Source: an uncultured Oscillospiraceae bacterium (lineage in GTDB: Bacteria > Bacillota > Clostridia > Oscillospirales > Oscillospiraceae). Taken from it: 64,000 bases of DNA. The stretch lies in assembly GCA_947626265.1 (NCBI GenBank), contig CANQRM010000012.1, forward strand, positions 1 to 64,000, in the 5' to 3' direction. The notes under the pieces are model-generated. The model saw only the letters and a list, made by a program, of their open reading frames with translations, did no database searches and was not told the origin of the DNA. Made by a program: the position numbers and the translations under genes. Below are positions 59,506 to 64,000 of the stretch, piece by piece; position 1 is the stretch's first letter; every line of letters begins with the position of its first letter.

Positions 59506-60239
59506 CTGCTCTTTCCTTTCTGCTCCGCCAGATATGCCTCGTAGGCCTTCATCCCTGAGGCGTGGCTGAAGTTGTAATACTGCTCCTTTTTGATCCGGTA
59601 CACACCTATGGTCTGCTGTTTCAGGATCATCTCATTGTAAGCTGGGCAGAGGAAAAACTGCCCGTTCACATTGGCGTTCTTGCGGATCATTTCCTTGGCA
59701 GCGTCAAAGAAGAAACCGGCTTTTTTGTAGTAGTAGAAACCCGCCACGGCGTTTCGGCTGATGGGCCGCTTCTCCGCCGCCTCTATCACATGGTCATTCT
59801 CGTCCAGCTTCACGTAAGACCACCGGGGGTGGATATCGTCAAAGATGGCCACGCCCCCATCCAGGTCCCGGGCCTGGAAGTCCGACAGTATTTTCTCCGG
59901 CGGCTCCAGAAGGATCTGGTCGCTGCCGGTGATCAGCAGCGGCTCGTCCATATCCAGCTTGTCCACCGCCAGCATGCAGGTGCAGGCCGCGCCCATGGTC
60001 TCGTTCTCCGCGATGACGATCTCCGTCTCCGGCCGCAGCAGCCGGGCGATGTTGTCCAAGTGGTACTTGTCTGCGTCCGCTTTCTTCAGCACCACGATGA
60101 AGTGCTTCGCCTCCACAGACTGCAATGACTCAAACACATACTGCAAAACCGTTTTGCGCTCTATCTCCTGCAGGCTCTTGATATATTCCGTCTCTCCGCC
60201 GGCCTTATTGGCGCCGGCTATGGGGATGATGATATTCAT
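59502..60239 (-). CDS. Nucleotidyltransferase-like protein 2, altered nucleotide-binding loop
   Basis: A 245-residue NTP-transferase-fold protein related to the one at 58445. The metal site is in LLITGSDQILLE, and DIHPRWSYVKLDEN matches the paralogue. The loop at the start reads IIPIAGANKAGGETEYIKSLQEI, so the usual G-x-G-x-R sequence is not kept. It may bind a different donor or act as a regulatory partner. Overlaps the HAD gene by 4 bases. Confidence 0.8.
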   Translation of the reverse strand: MNIIIPIAGANKAGGETEYIKSLQEIERKTVLQYVFESLQSVEAKHFIVVLKKADADKYHLDNIARLLRPETEIVIAENETMGAACTCMLAVDKLDMDEPLLITGSDQILLEPPEKILSDFQARDLDGGVAIFDDIHPRWSYVKLDENDHVIEAAEKRPISRNAVAGFYYYKKAGFFFDAAKEMIRKNANVNGQFFLCPAYNEMILKQQTIGVYRIKKEQYYNFSHASGMKAYEAYLAEQKGKSR

Positions 60240-60874
60240 GCCGTCGCCTCCTCGAACAGGCGTATGTGGTCCATGATGTTCTTATAGTTCACGTCGTACA
60301 CCGTCTCCACCTTCATCACGTGAGCGCCTGCGGCCATGGCCGCCTGGATGCCGTTGTGGTTGTCCTCCACCACCATGACCTCCTGGGGCGACAGCCCCAG
60401 CCGCGCTATGGCCGTGGCATACATCTCCGGGTCCGGCTTGGCCTTCTTCACATCCTGGTTGCTCAGGAAAAACTCCAGATAATCCAGCAGGTTGCTCCGC
60501 TCCATCATGAGCTGTATGGTGCTGCGGATGGAGTTGGACGCCACCGCCAGCCGGTAGCCCTCCGACTTCAGCCGGGACAAGGCGTATTCGTGGGTGAACA
60601 GCGGCGCACACTGCATGTTCACGATATCCACTGTGTACCGCTGCTTCATGTCGTTGATGAACTGATGCAACCCCCGGGGCAGGCCCTTCTCTAACGTGAG
60701 CATCTCCAATTTCTTGGAAGTGGGCAGCCCGTCATAGGTGACCAGGTGGTCATACCGGCTGATCTCGTACCCGAACAGCCGCAGCGCCCGGTTCAGCGCC
60801 TCGTAGTGCCAGTCCTTGGCCTCAATGAGCACCCCGTCCATATCGAACACGATGGCCTTGATCTTTTCCGTCAT
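60236..60874 (-). CDS. HAD phosphatase (beta-phosphoglucomutase-like)
   Basis: A 212-residue HAD hydrolase. FDMDGVLIEAKDWHYEAL is motif I with a cap start, VASNSIRSTI motif II, KKAKPDPEMY the Lys motif and VVEDNHNGIQAAMAAG motif IV. The cap suits a small sugar- or polyol-phosphate. In a block with two NTP-transferases it may dephosphorylate the precursor or act as a phosphomutase. Overlaps GDPD-like and NTP-transferase genes by 4 bases each. Confidence 0.87.
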   Translation of the reverse strand: MTEKIKAIVFDMDGVLIEAKDWHYEALNRALRLFGYEISRYDHLVTYDGLPTSKKLEMLTLEKGLPRGLHQFINDMKQRYTVDIVNMQCAPLFTHEYALSRLKSEGYRLAVASNSIRSTIQLMMERSNLLDYLEFFLSNQDVKKAKPDPEMYATAIARLGLSPQEVMVVEDNHNGIQAAMAAGAHVMKVETVYDVNYKNIMDHIRLFEEATA

Positions 60875-61524
60875 ATGCTTTCACTCCGTTTGAGCTTGTC
60901 CGCGAAGAACGCTACGGCCTCTCTGGGCCTGTCCGTGCACAGCAACACCCGCCCGAAGTCCAGGCGGAACGACGCAAGCCAAGCCCAGAAATCCGTATAT
61001 AGCCGCCCATGCAATTCCGGGGACACCAGGCAGACGGTCTTGCCCGCCCCGATATGGCCCTGGATCAGGGTCTCCGTGATCCAGTCCGTGTCCCAGAAAC
61101 CGTCTAACCACACGCCAGCCGCGCTGTCGTACATAACGGGGTCCGGCTCCACCTCGCTCTGCCGGGTGAAGTATGTAAGCCCCATGTCCGCGTACTCCAC
61201 CATCTGCGGCACGGACATGTCGAAAGTGAAGTAGTTGGTGATATGATACTTTTCCAGCAGCCCGGCCAGCAGGTCCATCAAACCGTCCGCCTTAATGTTG
61301 ACGGCAAAGCAGTATTTATCCTCATGCTCCGCAAGCCACCTGAAGATCTCCTCCGCTTTCTGGCAGCTTTCATCCGCGATGTTGTGGGAGATGACCAGCT
61401 CCCCCAGATAATCCCGGATGTCCGACTCGAAACCAAAACCACTGTCCAGCGCCCGCCGCAGCGCCGTAGGCGTGTTGCGCTCTTCCGGTTTCGTCCAATA
61501 TCCCCGATGGGCCAATATCTGCAT
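60871..61524 (-). CDS. Glycerophosphodiester phosphodiesterase-like protein
   Basis: A 217-residue TIM-barrel protein of the GDPD/PI-PLC type, with HR at 6-7 (LAHRGYW), E33-x-D35 (GFESDIRD) and His47 (VISHNIA), all catalytic positions. It is shorter than usual GDPDs and lacks a signal peptide, so it acts in the cytoplasm. Beside NTP-transferases and a HAD phosphatase it hints at a glycerol-phosphate or similar phosphodiester substituent. Overlaps the HAD gene by 4 bases. Confidence 0.8.
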   Translation of the reverse strand: MQILAHRGYWTKPEERNTPTALRRALDSGFGFESDIRDYLGELVISHNIADESCQKAEEIFRWLAEHEDKYCFAVNIKADGLMDLLAGLLEKYHITNYFTFDMSVPQMVEYADMGLTYFTRQSEVEPDPVMYDSAAGVWLDGFWDTDWITETLIQGHIGAGKTVCLVSPELHGRLYTDFWAWLASFRLDFGRVLLCTDRPREAVAFFADKLKRSESI

Positions 61525-61525
61525 A

Positions 61526-62656
61526 TTAGTAGGCTCCTTTATTGAGCGACCTCTGTAACTCCGCTTCTGTCTTTCTCAGCGCCGCGGCGATGACGGCGTC
61601 CATGTCGTAGTATTTGTACTCCCCCAGGCGGCCGCCGAAGAGCACGTTTTTCTCCCCCGCCGCCAGAGCCGCATACCGCGCGTACAGCGCGCTGTTGGCC
61701 TTGTCGTTCACCGGGTAGTAGGGCTCGTCCCCCGGCTTCCACTCCGCGCTGTACTCCCGGCTTATCACCGTCTTCGGCTGCGTCCCGAACACGAAGTGCT
61801 TGTGCTCTATGACGCGGGTATAGGGCGTTTCGCTGTCCGCGTAGTTCACAACGGCGTTGCCCTGGTAGTTGTCAGTGTCCAGCACCTCGGTCTCGAACCG
61901 CACGCTCCGGTACTGCAGCGCCCCCAGCCTGTAGCCGAAGTACGCGTCTATGGGGCCGGTATAGACCACCCTCTCCGCCAGTGTGTCCAGCACAGGCTTG
62001 TCCGCCAGGTAATCCACCCCCAGCCGGACCTCGACGCCCTCCAGCATCCGCTCCACCATCCTCGTGTAGCCGTCCACGGGGATGCCCTGGTAGAGCGCGT
62101 TGAAGTAGTTGTTGTCGTAGGTGAACCGCACCGGCAGCCGCCGGATGATGAACGCCGGCAGCTCCCTGCAGGGCCGGCCCCACTGCTTGGCGGTGTAGCC
62201 CTTCACCAGCTTCTCATAGATGTCCGTCCCCACCAGGCTTATGGCCTGCTCCTCCAGGTTTTTGGGTTCCGTGATCCCCGCCGCCGCACGCTGTTCCTCT
62301 ATCTTCCGCTTGGCCTCATCCGGCGTCACCACGCCCCACATCTTGTTGAACGTGTTCATGTTGAAGGGCAAATTATAAATCTCGCCGCGGTAGTTGGCCA
62401 CCGGGCTGTTGGTGTAGCGGTTGAACTCCGCGAAGCGGTTGACATAGGCCCACACGGCCTTGTCGTTGGTGTGGAAGATATGGGCCCCGTACCGGTGGAC
62501 CTGGACGCCCTCCACATCCTCCGTATAGATGTTGCCGGCGATGTGGTCACGCCTGTCTATGACCAGCACCTTCCTGCCCCGGTCCGTCATCTCCCGGGCG
62601 AACACCGCGCCGTACAGTCCCGCCCCCACGATGAGGTGGTCATAAGCCTTTGCCAT
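61526..62656 (-). CDS. glf: UDP-galactopyranose mutase
   Basis: A 376-residue flavoenzyme converting UDP-galactopyranose to UDP-galactofuranose. The FAD-binding VGAGLYGAVFAREM and RRDHIAGNIYTE lead; RYGAHIFHTND, PFNMNTFNKMWGV, GYTAKQWGRP and the C-terminal GGRLGEYKYYDMD are diagnostic. Full length. It supplies donor to the two GlfT2-like enzymes, one gene on each side. Confidence 0.95.
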   Translation of the reverse strand: MAKAYDHLIVGAGLYGAVFAREMTDRGRKVLVIDRRDHIAGNIYTEDVEGVQVHRYGAHIFHTNDKAVWAYVNRFAEFNRYTNSPVANYRGEIYNLPFNMNTFNKMWGVVTPDEAKRKIEEQRAAAGITEPKNLEEQAISLVGTDIYEKLVKGYTAKQWGRPCRELPAFIIRRLPVRFTYDNNYFNALYQGIPVDGYTRMVERMLEGVEVRLGVDYLADKPVLDTLAERVVYTGPIDAYFGYRLGALQYRSVRFETEVLDTDNYQGNAVVNYADSETPYTRVIEHKHFVFGTQPKTVISREYSAEWKPGDEPYYPVNDKANSALYARYAALAAGEKNVLFGGRLGEYKYYDMDAVIAAALRKTEAELQRSLNKGAY

Positions 62657-64000
62657 CTATGCTCCTCTTTTCTGTGACCCCAGATACCTTCGCCAGAAGC
62701 TCTCTTCCGTCAATTCCCCATGTTTTTCTATGTAAGCCCTCTGTACGGAGCGATATCTTGCTAAATACCGGGGACAGACCGATATCAGTGTTGCGGCGAA
62801 TTGAAGAACGGCACTCGCTGACGAAACGCTGACGGCTGTTTTACTCTCTATCAGTTCCTGATTCAGTATCTCGGCGTCCGTTTCCATCAGAAACTGCGGT
62901 CCCTCCAAAAAATCCTCATAGGCTCTCCGCAGGAAATACATCCGCGCCCTGTCTCCGGTCAGCAGCGATCTGGCCATGGCACGCGCCAGCTTGTACACGC
63001 TGCGCACCGCGCCGTCCCATCGGTGATACAGCGCGCTCACGATCAGCTCGTTGCGCTTGACGTAGTATTCCAGATGCGGGCTCTGCTTTTCGCCGAAAGC
63101 CTTGTGCCACACGCCGATGCCGTTCATCACCAGAAACTCGCACCCCAGCCGCAGGCCGTATTCCACATCGTCGCCTTTGATGAAAAACGGCATCGGCAGG
63201 CCGTGCTCCCGGACCATATCCGTCGGGATGCAGCAGTACCACCAGGCGTTATAGTCGATCTGCGTCTCCTCGTTATTGCGGAGCAGCCCTTCCCGGGAAG
63301 CCAGGTCCAGCCCTCTGTTCACCGAGCACAGCCGGCCCTTGCTATACCTTCCTCCCGCCTCGTATTGGACCGTCGGCGCGTTCTCCAGAAGCATCTGCCC
63401 GCCTACGCAGAAGGGCCGGACGCCATATCGCAGCAGCTGCGCCGTGCGCACCAGTATCTCCGGCTCAAAGGAGATGTCGTCGTCCATAACAAGGACGTGG
63501 GTATAGCCTCTTTCACTGGCGAGAGCCTCCAGCATCCCCCGGGCAAAGCCGCCGCTCCCTCCGCAGTTTTTGTTCGGATACACATGCAGCCGGCTGTGTT
63601 TCTGCACCTCAAGACTGCTGCCGTTGTCCGCAACGATCACATCGAAACAGTCCTGAATGGGCGAGCACGCGTTGTTCCACACACTGCGTTCGATAGCCGC
63701 CAGATTTCGCTTTACATACGCCTCCCGGTGAAAGGTGCAGATGATCCCTGCCATGCGCACCTCACTGCGCGGGGACTCCTCTGTCTCGTAGCGGGCCTCA
63801 AAAATTGAGCCTCCCTTTTCTGATACCGCCTTCAGATACAGCATCCCGTCTGCCGGCAGCTCGTCCAACTCCACTGGGCCCAGCGCATACCACGCCTCAT
63901 CCCCCGCCGTCTCCAACGACGCCAGCGTCTCTGTGCTGTTCGGGCCTGTGCAGACGAGCGAGACCTTCAGTGTTCCCCGCGCCCGGAAGGTGAGCCATAC
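62657..64000 (-). CDS. GlfT2-like galactofuranosyltransferase, 5' end outside the window
   Basis: About 447 C-terminal codons are visible; the frame is open to the edge, and the TTG at 63916 is not a real start. The fragment begins in the N-terminal beta-sandwich (FRARGTLKVSLVCTG), followed by GT-A motifs ICTFHREAYVKRN, NKNCGGSGGFARGML, VMDDDISFE, FFIKGDDVEYGLRLG and VWHKAFGEKQ. The C-terminal tail FWRRYLGSQ matches that of the first copy. Two GlfT2-like enzymes could make alternating galactofuranose linkages. It is immediately upstream of glf (1-base gap) and is the first gene of the operon in view. Confidence 0.88.
   Translation of the reverse strand, partial: VWLTFRARGTLKVSLVCTGPNSTETLASLETAGDEAWYALGPVELDELPADGMLYLKAVSEKGGSIFEARYETEESPRSEVRMAGIICTFHREAYVKRNLAAIERSVWNNACSPIQDCFDVIVADNGSSLEVQKHSRLHVYPNKNCGGSGGFARGMLEALASERGYTHVLVMDDDISFEPEILVRTAQLLRYGVRPFCVGGQMLLENAPTVQYEAGGRYSKGRLCSVNRGLDLASREGLLRNNEETQIDYNAWWYCCIPTDMVREHGLPMPFFIKGDDVEYGLRLGCEFLVMNGIGVWHKAFGEKQSPHLEYYVKRNELIVSALYHRWDGAVRSVYKLARAMARSLLTGDRARMYFLRRAYEDFLEGPQFLMETDAEILNQELIESKTAVSVSSASAVLQFAATLISVCPRYLARYRSVQRAYIEKHGELTEESFWRRYLGSQKRGA

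Noticed and set aside
1..64000. tRNA, rRNA and CRISPR arrays
   Set aside because: Looked for tRNA-like cloverleaf ends at element borders, rRNA-like blocks and regular short repeats; none was seen by eye, although a covariance search was not possible.

Overview
The window looks like a chromosomal stretch of a Gram-positive gut Clostridia, most plausibly Oscillospiraceae/Eubacteriales. The pointers are strong AGGAGG-type ribosome sites, sigma-A-like promoters, Firmicute conjugative-element genes (PcfJ, YodL, DUF4262 types) and a galactofuranose surface-polysaccharide locus. The family level is inference. I saw no rRNA, tRNA or CRISPR array.

Region 1 (1-11.3 kb, minus strand) is part of an integrative/conjugative element or plasmid-like island. 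It holds the start of a probable AAA ATPase gene, a single-stranded DNA-binding protein with its own promoter and terminator, a HigB/HigA-type toxin-antitoxin pair under a palindromic operator, PcfJ- and YkgJ-type proteins, and a tightly overlapping train of small accessory genes. One of these is split by a one-base frameshift. The train is preceded by a structured leader that recurs, truncated, at 23.0 kb.

Region 2 (11.7-22.9 kb) carries a zinc metalloprotease gene, then a 7.7-kb block bounded by perfect 19-bp inverted repeats (13520-13538 and 21207-21225). The block holds a GT8 glycosyltransferase, UDP-glucose dehydrogenase, a nuclease-STAND NTPase-TPR protein of antiviral type and a large GT4 glycosyltransferase. 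A Xer-type tyrosine recombinase gene lies directly outside one repeat, and a good outward promoter points into the block across the other. This reads as a large phase-variable inversion that would switch the GT4 gene on or off.

Region 3 (23.1-37.5 kb) is an insertion and decay zone. It contains an IS3/IS150-type element lacking target duplication, a truncated nuclease-like remnant, an AT-rich three-gene module ending in an 852-residue zincin, an AbrB-type regulator, a HAD phosphatase with an unknown 409-residue partner, and a helicase with six HA repeats. It also holds wrecks of hipA, a Y-family polymerase, ldh and rmlA. The two ends of one rmlA gene lie 7.2 kb apart on the same strand and bracket much of this cargo.

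Region 4 (37.5-64 kb, minus strand throughout) is one long polysaccharide operon. Its promoter-proximal half (right side) encodes GlfT2-like galactofuranosyltransferases, UDP-galactopyranose mutase, two nucleotidyltransferases, a HAD phosphatase, a GDPD-like protein and a cupin. The distal half encodes an acyl-modification factory. It has two stand-alone acyl carrier proteins, a KASIII homologue lacking its histidine, ketoreductase, dehydratases, a split transketolase, a radical SAM enzyme, an AMP ligase, a type II thioesterase and a LuxE/LuxC acyl-reductase pair. An MBOAT acyltransferase and two SGNH-type membrane proteins could move the finished acyl group onto the glycan outside the cell.
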